Shown piece by piece: positions 50,666 through 59,402 of a stretch of 64,000 bases of DNA. Below the pieces are notes generated by a model that made no database searches, was not told the origin of the DNA, and saw only the letters and a program-made list of their open reading frames with translations. Within the stretch, counting starts at the first letter, position 1. Every line of letters begins with the position of its first letter. This DNA is from Psychrobacillus sp042945595 (GTDB lineage: Bacteria; Bacillota; Bacilli; Bacillales_A; Planococcaceae), in NCBI RefSeq assembly GCF_042945595.1, contig NZ_CP168493.1, positions 682,001 through 746,000 on the forward strand. Reading direction: 5' to 3'. A program made the position numbers and the translations under genes.

Positions 50666-51493
50666 ATGAAAATGAAAAAATGGTTAGCGGCACTATTAAT
50701 GATTACCGTTTTAATGGTTGCAGGATGTAGCAATGATTCTGGTGGGGGCGTGTCAACAGAAAACTCAACATTACAAAAAGTATTAAAAAATAAAAAATTA
50801 GTTATTGGGATGTCCTCAGGATATTTCCCGTTTGATATGAAAGATCCAAAAGGCGATTTCGTTGGATATGACGTAGATTTCGCAAACGCACTAGGGAAAG
50901 CACTAGGAGTAAAAGTAGAATATAAACAATTTACATTTGATGGATTAATTCCTGCACTTCAAACAGGAGAAATTGATATGATTTTCGCTGGTATGACCAT
51001 TCGTGGTGACCGTGCATTAGCAGTAAGTTTTGCAAACCCTTACTTTAAAACTGGTCAAGCAGTTATGTTGCCTGCATCTGATAAGAAAACAAAAACATGG
51101 CAAGATCTTGATGTAAAAGGGAACAAAATTGCAGTAGGTATCGGAACAACCGGTGCATTACTTGCAAAAGATGTATTCAAAAACGCAGAAATTCTTGATT
51201 TTGAAGATTTCCCTGCAGCAGCAGCGGCTATGTCGTTAGGTAAAGCAAATGCAGTAGTATATGACGAGCCTGCGATCGCAGTTTGGAACCTTAAAAATGC
51301 TGGCCAAGTTCAAGCATTAGAAGGATTAATTTCTTCTGAAAACCTTGGTATCGCTGTGAAGAAAAATGATTTCGAAACAGTACAATGGATTAACTCATTC
51401 CTAAACAGCTATATCGAAAGCCCATCTGAATTAGCTTCACGTCACAAATGGTTTGAAACTTCTGATTGGTTAAGTGAAGTAGTAGAGGAATAG
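50666..51493 (+). CDS. Amino-acid ABC transporter, substrate-binding lipoprotein
   Basis: 275 residues. The lipoprotein signal ends LMVAGC (Cys21), followed by a family-3 solute-binding fold: GMSSGYFPFDMKDPKGDFVGYDVDFANALGKALG, FDGLIPALQTGEIDMIFAGMTI and FANPYFKTGQAVML. It binds a polar amino acid outside the membrane. ATG 50666 is chosen over 50660 because GGGGGT sits 8 nt upstream. Confidence 0.93.
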   Translation: MKMKKWLAALLMITVLMVAGCSNDSGGGVSTENSTLQKVLKNKKLVIGMSSGYFPFDMKDPKGDFVGYDVDFANALGKALGVKVEYKQFTFDGLIPALQTGEIDMIFAGMTIRGDRALAVSFANPYFKTGQAVMLPASDKKTKTWQDLDVKGNKIAVGIGTTGALLAKDVFKNAEILDFEDFPAAAAAMSLGKANAVVYDEPAIAVWNLKNAGQVQALEGLISSENLGIAVKKNDFETVQWINSFLNSYIESPSELASRHKWFETSDWLSEVVEE

Positions 51494-51523
51494 ACACTCT
51501 GACAACTTAGAGGGGGATTAGAT

Positions 51524-52180
51524 ATGATTTATGACTGGAGCGTAATCCCGCGTAATATGGACGTCTTCATCTATGGTGCGCTTAAAACACTAGAAATTTC
51601 GGCGTTAGCAATTCTCATTGCAATTCCAATAGGTATTATCTTTGGATTGGGACGTATTTCGAAAAATAAGATTTTTAGATTAATAGCTTCTGTTTATGTA
51701 GAAATTATTCGTGGCGTGCCACTGCTTGTATTACTTCTTTGGATATACTTTGTACTTGGACAATATTTTAGTCTCGGCTCCTTTTGGGGAGCTATAGTCG
51801 GGCTTGCGATATTTGCTGGTGCATTTATTGCTGAAATCGTTCGTACTGGAATTCAAGCGGTACCAAGAGGACAAATGGAAGCTGCACGCTCACTTGGAAT
51901 GTCACATACAAAAGCGATGACACATATTATTTTGCCGCAAGCATTTAGACGCGTATTACCGCCGCTTGCATCCCAATTTATTATGCTAATCAAAGATTCA
52001 TCGCTCGTATCTTCAATAGCAGCAATCGATTTAACGTTAAACGCGAAAAACTTAGTAGCAACATCATTCCGTTCAATCGAAGTATGGACTTTCGTTGCAC
52101 TAATCTATTTCATCATGACATTCAGCTTATCGCTAATCATTCGATATTTCGAAAAACGATTGCTAAAAAGCGAAGCATAA
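51524..52180 (+). CDS. Amino-acid ABC transporter permease
   Basis: 218 residues with about five membrane helices of the HisMQ family. RGVPLLVLLLWIYFV and the EAA loop GQMEAARSLGMSHTKAMTHIILPQAFR identify the ATPase-coupling region. One permease gene only, so it presumably acts as a homodimer. RBS AGGGGGAT. Confidence 0.95.
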   Translation: MIYDWSVIPRNMDVFIYGALKTLEISALAILIAIPIGIIFGLGRISKNKIFRLIASVYVEIIRGVPLLVLLLWIYFVLGQYFSLGSFWGAIVGLAIFAGAFIAEIVRTGIQAVPRGQMEAARSLGMSHTKAMTHIILPQAFRRVLPPLASQFIMLIKDSSLVSSIAAIDLTLNAKNLVATSFRSIEVWTFVALIYFIMTFSLSLIIRYFEKRLLKSEA

Positions 52181-52201
52181 GGTTAAGGAGGGTGTATCTA
52201 T

Positions 52202-52930
52202 ATGATATCAATCAAAAATGTCAATAAAAGCTTCGGCGATCACCATGTCCTAACTGACGTCTCGCTCGAAGTACCAAAATCGAATGTCGTCGCATTGATT
52301 GGACCAAGTGGAGCAGGGAAATCCACCCTCATCCGGACAATAAATGCACTAGAGCCTATCGACAACGGAGAAATCACCGTCGATGGCATCTCTATACATG
52401 ATAAAAAGACGGACATCAACGTAGCTCGCACAAACATAGGCTTCGTATTCCAAAGTTTCAACCTATTTCCGTTCCTAACAGCGCTAGAAAACGTAACAAT
52501 GGCACCGATTAAAGTAAAAGGGCTAAGCAAAGAAGCAGCTGAAACAAGAGGGAAAGAACTACTAACATCCCTCGGCTTAGCTGACAAATTCGATGCCTAC
52601 CCAAGCCGACTTTCCGGTGGCCAACAACAACGTGTAGCCATTGCACGCGCACTAGCAATGGATCCAACCGTCATGCTATTTGACGAACCAACATCCGCAC
52701 TCGACCCAGAAATGGTAACCGAAGTGCTCGATGCCATCCGCAAACTAGCAAAAGACGGCATGACCATGGTAGTCGTAACGCATGAAATGGGTTTCGCCAA
52801 AGAAATTTGCGACGAAATCGTATTCATGGCAGAAGGCAAAATAGTCGAACGCGCAGCGCCATCCAAATTCTTTACAAATCCAGACACGCAACGCGCCCAA
52901 GACTTCCTATCCAAAGTCTTAAACCACTAG
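52202..52930 (+). CDS. Amino-acid ABC transporter ATP-binding protein
   Basis: 242 residues. Walker A GPSGAGKSTLIRT (about 32-44), Q-loop FQSFNLFPFLTALEN, signature LSGGQQQRVAIARAL, Walker B VMLFDEPTSALDPE and the switch histidine VVTHEMGFA. GlnQ/ArtP type. Its stop lies in the terminator stem. Confidence 0.96.
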   Translation: MISIKNVNKSFGDHHVLTDVSLEVPKSNVVALIGPSGAGKSTLIRTINALEPIDNGEITVDGISIHDKKTDINVARTNIGFVFQSFNLFPFLTALENVTMAPIKVKGLSKEAAETRGKELLTSLGLADKFDAYPSRLSGGQQQRVAIARALAMDPTVMLFDEPTSALDPEMVTEVLDAIRKLAKDGMTMVVVTHEMGFAKEICDEIVFMAEGKIVERAAPSKFFTNPDTQRAQDFLSKVLNH

Positions 52931-52948
52931 AGAAATCTAGTGGTTTTT
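52920..52948 (+). terminator. Terminator of the amino-acid ABC operon
   Basis: AAACCACTAGA / CTAGTGGTTTTTT; the stem includes the stop codon of the ATPase gene. Confidence 0.88.
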
Positions 52949-53049
52949 TCTTTTATTTAAACAAACACCCAATTATCCCTGGCCGATTACCACATACGAC
53001 TCCATCTATTAAAATGATGAAACATCCCGGTAGAACTATAAAGCGACGT

Positions 53050-53547
53050 CAACATAGCAGCGCTTTACTTAGTAAAAAAACGATCCAAAAATTCATCACA
53101 ATCAAAACAGGTTTCAGAGAAACAGTAGTTATAAACAAACAATTCCTTCCGAATACTCGATACCAAGAAATGGGACTTGGTACACTCATTCGTGATCCAT
53201 CTGATACAATGGAAAGCAACTGTCCATTCCATCCAAACTGCTTCGAAGGTCTGGCATCAGGTACGGCAATAGAAATAGGCTACTACACCAAAGCAATAAA
53301 TCTCCCAGCAGATCATCCTGCATGGGAGAAAAAAGCAAATTATATAGCACAAGGAGTTTATCAAATGATGCTCGCACAATCACATGATCGCATCATCATA
53401 GGAGAAGGAGTTATGAAACAAACCCAACTCCTCCCGAAAATAAAACAAAACATAAAAGCTCTACTTAATGGATAAACCTACTACCCAGCTCTAGCCAAAC
53501 TAGAAGAAACCATCGTCCTTCAAAAACTAGCAGATAACGCTGCCTAA
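53050..53547 (+). pseudogene. ROK-family fructokinase remnant
   Basis: Only the C-terminal half of a ScrK/GmuE-type fructokinase is left. FITIKTGFRETVVINKQFL parallels the family VGTGIGGGAVVNGQLL. CPFHPNCFEGLASGTAIE keeps the zinc-ligand cluster. DHPAWEKKANYIAQG and GVMKQTQLLPKIKQNI are clear. The frame stops at 53475, but related sequence (YYPALAKLEETIVLQKLADNAA) continues after the stop. The N-terminal ATP-binding and catalytic half is missing, and PEMGH has become QEMGL. It sits behind the ABC terminator with no promoter. Confidence 0.75.
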
Positions 53548-53589
53548 TTGCGGGACTAATATTTGCCAAACATATAAAACAATAAAAAA

Positions 53590-53660
53590 ACGCCTTCCGC
53601 AAAAGCGAAGGGCGTTAAAATAAGAAAAGAAGCATCCGATATTCAGATGCTTCTTTTCTT
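53590..53660 (+). terminator. Two consecutive hairpins
   Basis: The first is AACGCCTTCCGC / GCGAAGGGCGTT (53590-53616). The second is a perfect 15-bp stem, AAGAAAAGAAGCATC / GATGCTTCTTTTCTT (53622-53660). They insulate the S-layer gene from upstream transcription. Confidence 0.75.
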
Positions 53661-54004
53661 GAGCGATAAAACGAAGGAAGTAGAAGGCTGCACACTAATG
53701 AATGTACAAACAAGTTTACGGCGTTACACATCTATAAGTAACCTTCTATACTGTACATCATAACACAAAATTTCAAAATTGCACGTAATTAATCATAAGA
53801 AAATAAAAAAAAAACTAGAAAAATATATTATCTATTAAAGGAAAAATATTAAGAAAAACAAACAATCTAAAAATAGTAAGAATTATTCAGAAAAAAAGGT
53901 AGCGCAATTGGTTAAATTCCTGTAATATGGAATATGTAATAGTGTCCTTGGTGCTTTCATAACATCATCCTCAAAAATAAACTGGTAATCTTTAAGGATA
54001 TTAG
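53661..54004. other. AT-rich upstream region of the S-layer gene
   Basis: No gene. It is strongly A/T-rich, with A-tracts at 53803-53860, which could act as an UP-element or curvature for the S-layer promoter. TGTAATATGGAATATGTAATA (53921-53941) is a possible further promoter. Confidence 0.3.
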
Positions 54005-54038
54005 TTGATTTTAGCATATGAGTTTTGTATACTCATAT
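54005..54038 (+). promoter_or_regulatory. S-layer gene promoter with overlapping inverted repeat
   Basis: TTGATT (54005-54010), 17 bp, TATACT (54028-54033). The inverted repeat ATATGAGT (54016-54023) / ACTCATAT (54031-54038) covers the spacer and -10, as an operator would. The leader is about 90 nt. Confidence 0.55.
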
Positions 54039-54132
54039 ATTAGTTAGGGTGACGATATTGGACGCGATCAAGCGACCGGTGTTACACACTAAAAAAAATT
54101 GCAACACACAAGCGAAGGGAGATCACAAGTTT

Positions 54133-56151
54133 ATGAAGAAAAAAGCTATCAAAATTGCAGCTTCAACTGCAGTAGCAGCTTCAGCATTCGTTGCAGCAGC
54201 ACCAGCTCACCAAGCTGACGCAGCAGTAAACGTAAACCAATTAGTAACAGACGCACAAAACGCAGGTACAGTTCTAAAGTGGGCTATCTCAATGGAAGGT
54301 TCTGCTGATTTCGTAACTCAACCGATGTCTCAATACAATGCTGCGAAAAAAGCAATCGCTGCAGCAGAAAAAGCAGCTGCTAGTCTTTCAGTATCTGAAA
54401 AATTAAGCGTAGATGCTAAACTTGTAGATGCTAAATTACAAGTTAAACGTGCAGTAGCATACATCGATGCAATCTCTTCAAGTGATAAAATTAAAGATTT
54501 AACTGCTAAACTTGATGCAGCTATCAAATCAAATGATATCGAAAAAGTAGAAACAGCTTACCACACAGCTTCTGCTGAGTATCGTAAACAAGTTGTTCTT
54601 TTAGACCGCGTATATGGTCAATCAACTCGTGACGAAATTCGTAACGCAGTTAAACCAGCTATCGAAAAATCAGTAGCTTCAGTGAAAAACGAAGTAACTG
54701 TTAACATGCTTGTAAAAGCAGCATTAGCTGACAATAAAGCTGGGAAATTAGTAGAAGCACATGCGAAAATTGCAGAAGCAGAAGCAATTGTTGCTGCTAA
54801 TAAACTTAAATTTGTAGATACTTTAGTTGCTTCAATTGGCGATGCTAAAAAAGTATTATCTCCAATTCCTGGAAATGTTGTTGTTTCTGATGCAGCGTTC
54901 CACGGTGAAGCAGGCGGTACTTATGCAGTTGTAGCTACATTTAAAACATCTACAGGTGCAGCTTATAATGGACCAGTTGAAATTGATTTTGATTATACTG
55001 ATGCGACAGATGGAACTAATCCTGTTGCTTCTGGTTATCAGTTTGTAACTGTAAACGGCGTAACTGCTACTAGTAATAGCCTAACTACAGTTTACCCTGT
55101 AAATGGTCAATTGGTATTAACTGTAACTGCAGCTTCTAAAATTGCAGGTGGAGTTGTTACATTTGATACTAAACCAAATGGTACAGATGTTGCAGATTCT
55201 ACAGAATCAGGCACATTGAACTTCTATGCTAAACAAACTGGTACTACACCGCTTACTTTAACTGATGGAAAAGTAAAATACGTAGATTTAGCTAATAACT
55301 ATTTTGTAACTACTAATCTTAATAAATACGTTATATCTGCAGCAGGAAGTGTATTCCAAGATTCAAACAATGCTGTTATTACATTTGATGCTTTTAAAGC
55401 TAAATTATCTAAAGATGACGTTATTACTGGAACTTATAATCCAAGTGGATCGAATCTTAAATTAGCAATTGACTGGGTAGCACAATCTGATTTCAAATTA
55501 GATCAAAAGGTTGCTACTAATACACCTGCATACCGTGTAGAAGGTAATGTAGTTACATTATCAGGTACTGGTGAAGCTGGTAAATTAGTTTCTATTTACA
55601 GCGGAACTACTGAAACTGCAATTGCACAAGGGCAAATTGCTGCGAATGGTAAGTGGAGTTTCTCAGTTCCAGTAATAGCAGATAACACTACATTCACAGC
55701 TTATCAAGCACTTGCTGCAAATGAAGGACCAAAAGGTTATTCACAAATCGATACTAATCCTGCTACTACTAAAACGAAAACACTAGTTGTAACTCCTGGT
55801 AAATTTGAAGCTGCAGTATCTTCAGTTACTACTTCAACTGGCAATTCTTTAGTAGGAGACGTAGTTAGCTTTGATGCTCCTAAAGATCGTACGAACACAG
55901 CTATAGTTGCTTCAAATGCATCAATCACATTATTAGATGGTGATTTAACTAGAGCTACTTTTGTAAATGGTGTAAATGGTACGAAAATCGTGAAAACTGC
56001 TATTGGTTTTGATGTTACTTTTGGTGCGCCATCTTCAATTTCAGGTGGAGACAACAAACTAAATGGTACATTAGCTATTAGCTCTGTAACTGGTATTACA
56101 AATGCATATAAACTAAATGTTAATGTCACAGGAACACTTACTGGATATTAA
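54133..56151 (+). CDS. SbsC-like S-layer protein
   Basis: 672 residues. The signal peptide (cleavage near QADA-AVNV, about residue 31) is followed by an alpha-helical N-terminal domain (about 32-250). Part of it, AYHTASAEYRKQVVLLDRVYG then STRDEIRNAVKPA, parallels the wall-polymer-binding domain of Geobacillus SbsC. The C-terminal 420 residues are Thr/Ala/Gly/Asn-rich Ig-like beta domains. Almost no Cys, Ala-rich codons, GAAGGGAG before ATG 54133 and a strong terminator suit a very abundant surface protein. A surface-glycan locus follows. Confidence 0.82.
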   Translation: MKKKAIKIAASTAVAASAFVAAAPAHQADAAVNVNQLVTDAQNAGTVLKWAISMEGSADFVTQPMSQYNAAKKAIAAAEKAAASLSVSEKLSVDAKLVDAKLQVKRAVAYIDAISSSDKIKDLTAKLDAAIKSNDIEKVETAYHTASAEYRKQVVLLDRVYGQSTRDEIRNAVKPAIEKSVASVKNEVTVNMLVKAALADNKAGKLVEAHAKIAEAEAIVAANKLKFVDTLVASIGDAKKVLSPIPGNVVVSDAAFHGEAGGTYAVVATFKTSTGAAYNGPVEIDFDYTDATDGTNPVASGYQFVTVNGVTATSNSLTTVYPVNGQLVLTVTAASKIAGGVVTFDTKPNGTDVADSTESGTLNFYAKQTGTTPLTLTDGKVKYVDLANNYFVTTNLNKYVISAAGSVFQDSNNAVITFDAFKAKLSKDDVITGTYNPSGSNLKLAIDWVAQSDFKLDQKVATNTPAYRVEGNVVTLSGTGEAGKLVSIYSGTTETAIAQGQIAANGKWSFSVPVIADNTTFTAYQALAANEGPKGYSQIDTNPATTKTKTLVVTPGKFEAAVSSVTTSTGNSLVGDVVSFDAPKDRTNTAIVASNASITLLDGDLTRATFVNGVNGTKIVKTAIGFDVTFGAPSSISGGDNKLNGTLAISSVTGITNAYKLNVNVTGTLTGY

Positions 56152-56172
56152 TCAATAGTTTTAATGAAAATT

Positions 56173-56210
56173 AAAAACTGTTTCCCGATTTTGGGGAACA
56201 GTTTTTTTTT
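56173..56210 (+). terminator. Terminator after the S-layer gene
   Basis: AAAAACTGTTTCCC / GGGGAACAGTTTTT and a nine-T run. Confidence 0.93.
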
Positions 56211-56304
56211 AGGTTCTAATACTTATATTTTTTAGAAACTTTAATGCAAATAGTTCTAGTTTTTACATGGATTCGACGGAGGTATCGAAAAAAGTATCTA
56301 ATTA

Positions 56305-56313
56305 TGATATAAT
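56305..56313 (+). promoter_or_regulatory. Extended -10 promoter of the glycan locus
   Basis: TGATATAAT (TGnTATAAT), 38 nt before the TPR-protein ATG; no clear -35. Confidence 0.5.
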
Positions 56314-56350
56314 TTCAAGGATATGTCGTTTTATTAAGGGGAATTAAATA

Positions 56351-56869
56351 ATGAATCAAATAAAGTTAAAAGTTAAACAAAGAAAGAATTATATGAATTA
56401 TATTCTGATCTCGTTTGTTTTAGTTATTGGCTCGACGTTGTTTTATTTGCAGAATCAAGCTACGAAGCAAGATGAAATTCTACTAAATGACACTGTTTTA
56501 TATAGAGAGGCTGATCTTCAATTACAAGAAGGTGATATTGATAGTGCATTATTAACACTAGAAGAATTGAACAAAAGATACGCAGCCGATTATAATGTGG
56601 TACATAGACTTGGATATACTTATATGAACAGGCAGCAGTTTAGCGCAGCGTTAACTATGTATACAAAAGCCTTGGACTTGAATCCATATTTAGTAGAAAA
56701 TAAGAATTTTATGTATGAGTATGCTACTATACTTACGAGTAACAAGCAATATGACAATGCTCTCATTGTTATTGAACGTATATTAACGTTGGAAATAGAT
56801 GAGGCTTTTAGAAATACTGTAACAGAACTAAAGGATTACATAAGTAGCATGAAAGGATCGACATCATGA
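56351..56869 (+). CDS. Membrane-anchored TPR protein
   Basis: 172 residues: one N-terminal membrane helix (about 16-34), then two to three tetratricopeptide repeats (YREADLQLQEGDIDSALLTLEELNKRY; HRLGYTYMNRQQFSAALTMYTKALDLNP; YATILTSNKQYDNALIVIERIL). Such repeats often accompany Wzy-type ligases. It overlaps the next gene by ATGA (56866-56869), so it probably assembles with it. Confidence 0.8.
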   Translation: MNQIKLKVKQRKNYMNYILISFVLVIGSTLFYLQNQATKQDEILLNDTVLYREADLQLQEGDIDSALLTLEELNKRYAADYNVVHRLGYTYMNRQQFSAALTMYTKALDLNPYLVENKNFMYEYATILTSNKQYDNALIVIERILTLEIDEAFRNTVTELKDYISSMKGSTS

Positions 56870-58470
56870 GTAGATTAAAAGTTAGAAGTATGAACATAGC
56901 AAGAGATGAAAAAGAAGATATGCTATCGATTAAAAAAGTTGATCGTATGATATTTTGGTTGTTTTTAGGTGCTTTGACTTTAGTTCCGTTAGTTATAGGT
57001 GCAAAAGCAAATTTATTTGTAAGTCCTTTAGTATCAGGAAATGGTATCACTAGCTCTGGCTACCAATTAGACTTTTTTACTTATTTTAAATTTGTATTCT
57101 TAATTATTTTTACAGTGTCCTCTCTAATGTTATTTCTTTACAAAACCTTATTTCTTAATTATAAAATAAAAATGAACCTAGTGTCATTTTCTTTACTTGC
57201 TTTTTTAGTGGCACTGACGCTTTCTGTACTACTTGCAGAATATAAATCAATTGCACTCTGGGGTTTGTATGATCGATACGATGGGGCTTTAACATTTATA
57301 TGTTATGCCGTATTAATGTTTATAGCATTACATATAACTTATCCTAAAAATACTTTAAATAAATTAGTTTACGCACTCTATCCCTTTGTGTGGATAAATG
57401 TACTTATATCTCTTCTAAACTTATATGGGATAAATATACTTCAAAATGCCGCCTTCAAAAAAGTATTTACAGTGTTCTTGATGGACGAGTCGAATATTAA
57501 TGAATGGTCTGTATTAACTGGTACACTAAATCAATGGAACTATATGAGTGGATACTCAGCTGTAATGGCAATTATATTTTTAACATTAGTGGTATTCTAT
57601 GGTTCAATTAAAGTTAGAATAATCAATTTACTAACATCGATAGCCGCATTCTCTACTATTCTTGCGTCTATTTCAACAAGTGGTTTTGTTAGTCTCATAG
57701 GAATGATGTTACTATTAATAACACTTATTTTTCTGAAGCAGAATAGGAAGAAAGCATTCTTTTGGTTAATGAGTTTTCTTTTATTAGCAAGTTTCTCTAC
57801 AGTAATGCTAGCGAAACAAAATCCTACAGTATGGACAGAGTCATTTGGATTTTTTGTTAAAACTAATCCATTTGCTCATGTAGAAGGGGCAGCTCAGCAT
57901 TATCTATTTGATCAAAATAAAGCATCTGCTTCCGAAGTAGAAGGGGCAGCTCAGCATCATCTTTTTGTTCAAAATAAAGCATCTGCATCAGATAATGAAC
58001 TCAAACTTCCAGAATTGCCAGAAAGAAGTATATCTGGAGGGTCAGGTAGAATATATATTTGGGAGAATATGATACCTCTTATTAAGAAAAGACCTTTATT
58101 TGGTTATGGCCTTGATACTCTCACTTATCATTTCCCACAAAATGATATAAATAAAAGAGATGGATTTTGGGACGAAAATACGATAGTAGATAAACCACAT
58201 AATTTATATATAGGGATTTTATATGGAACAGGGTTGTTAGGTTTATTATGCTTTATAGCTTTTGTGATTATCTACACTTTAAATCTATCAAAATACGTAA
58301 TTAAAGATATGCACTCACCAATTATTTGGGCTTTAGCATTGGGGTGGGGATCGTTTCTAATCCAAGCATTATTCAATGATTCGGTCATTGGGGCAACTTT
58401 TGTTCCATTATTAGCAACATCAATTGCATATGCAATATCAAATAGACAACTTGAAGAGGAGATATCATGA
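56866..58470 (+). CDS. O-antigen polymerase/ligase family (Wzy_C) membrane protein
   Basis: 534 residues with about ten or more membrane helices and a large outer loop (about 310-430). The Wzy_C-type motif is SGGSGRIYIWENMIPLIKKRPLFGYGLDT (about 387-415) with HNLYIGILYGTGLLGL after it. It may polymerise a surface glycan or transfer it to S-layer protein or wall polymer. The outer loop holds a 19-residue tandem duplication (VEGAAQHxLFxQNKASAS, 57880-57993). It overlaps wzz by ATGA. Confidence 0.82.
   Translation: MSRLKVRSMNIARDEKEDMLSIKKVDRMIFWLFLGALTLVPLVIGAKANLFVSPLVSGNGITSSGYQLDFFTYFKFVFLIIFTVSSLMLFLYKTLFLNYKIKMNLVSFSLLAFLVALTLSVLLAEYKSIALWGLYDRYDGALTFICYAVLMFIALHITYPKNTLNKLVYALYPFVWINVLISLLNLYGINILQNAAFKKVFTVFLMDESNINEWSVLTGTLNQWNYMSGYSAVMAIIFLTLVVFYGSIKVRIINLLTSIAAFSTILASISTSGFVSLIGMMLLLITLIFLKQNRKKAFFWLMSFLLLASFSTVMLAKQNPTVWTESFGFFVKTNPFAHVEGAAQHYLFDQNKASASEVEGAAQHHLFVQNKASASDNELKLPELPERSISGGSGRIYIWENMIPLIKKRPLFGYGLDTLTYHFPQNDINKRDGFWDENTIVDKPHNLYIGILYGTGLLGLLCFIAFVIIYTLNLSKYVIKDMHSPIIWALALGWGSFLIQALFNDSVIGATFVPLLATSIAYAISNRQLEEEIS
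57880..57993 (+). repeat. 57-bp in-frame tandem duplication in the ligase gene
   Basis: Two copies starting GTAGAAGGGGCAGCTCAGCA at 57880 and 57937, period 57 bp (19 codons). They differ at a few positions, so the duplication is not brand new. Confidence 0.9.
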
Positions 58471-59387
58471 ACGAAGAAACGATTGATATACGAGAACTGA
58501 TAGAAATTGTATGGAAAGGCAAGGTTGTTATTATTGTATCGATAATAGCTGCTATGCTTATTGCAGGACTTCTGAGTTTCTTTTTAATTGGGAAAAAATA
58601 TGAATCAAAAGCTATGGTTCAAATAACTACCAATACAGCTGCAGATGGTATTGTGAAACAATACATTGATAGTGAGTTTACTAGTCAAGTATTTGCAGAA
58701 AGAATTAAAAATCAGACATTTATTGATCAAATTTTCAATGTAACATCAAAAGAAGTGAGCAGCACAAACCTAAATGTAAACGTAAATCCTGCAACTGATA
58801 TGATTTCACTCTCTTATACAAGTACTGATCCTGAAAAGTCTAGTGAAGTGTTAACAACACTTATAAATGAACAAAAAGCAACGATGTCAGGTTCACTTCA
58901 AAACGAGTTTACTTTACTTGCAGACTCCTATACAAAAGAAAGTAAAAAACTTTCCGATGAAATTAGAGATTTAATCAAATTATACAATGGAACTGTTCGT
59001 TCTAATAATTTACCAGAAATATTGATTCTTCAATCAATGATACCAACTCAACTTATAGTTAATTTGACTGAAGAGCAACTAGCATCGTTAGTAAATGTTG
59101 ACGGGGAAATTCAAAATAATCTGATGCAATTACAAATGAGGATTGAGTCCAAGTCAGCAGAATATAGAAAAGTATTAGAACAATATCAATCTGTACTGAC
59201 GAACATTGAGAGTTTCAGAACGGAACCTTTAATCAAAACAATCATCGTTCCAACAATTCCAGAAAAGCCAAGTTCACCAAATGCGTTATTAAACATTGCA
59301 ATAAGTATAATTATCGGAGCAATGATTGGTTTAGGAATAGTGTTTATAAGAAAGTATTGGCAAGAAACAAGTCCTGAGAATAAGTAG
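58467..59387 (+). CDS. Wzz-type chain-length determinant
   Basis: 306 residues with membrane helices at about 20-42 and 278-298 and a coiled extracellular middle. The second helix is preceded by the typical proline-rich PTIPEKPSSPNALLNI. It controls glycan polymer length together with the ligase/polymerase. There is no fused tyrosine kinase. Confidence 0.87.
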   Translation: MNEETIDIRELIEIVWKGKVVIIVSIIAAMLIAGLLSFFLIGKKYESKAMVQITTNTAADGIVKQYIDSEFTSQVFAERIKNQTFIDQIFNVTSKEVSSTNLNVNVNPATDMISLSYTSTDPEKSSEVLTTLINEQKATMSGSLQNEFTLLADSYTKESKKLSDEIRDLIKLYNGTVRSNNLPEILILQSMIPTQLIVNLTEEQLASLVNVDGEIQNNLMQLQMRIESKSAEYRKVLEQYQSVLTNIESFRTEPLIKTIIVPTIPEKPSSPNALLNIAISIIIGAMIGLGIVFIRKYWQETSPENK

Positions 59388-59402
59388 AGAGGAGTGATGG
59401 TA

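Noticed and set aside
52807..53050. N-terminal part of the open frame leading into the fructokinase remnant
   Set aside because: It lies in another frame of the ABC ATPase gene and its terminator; no similarity to a kinase N-terminus.
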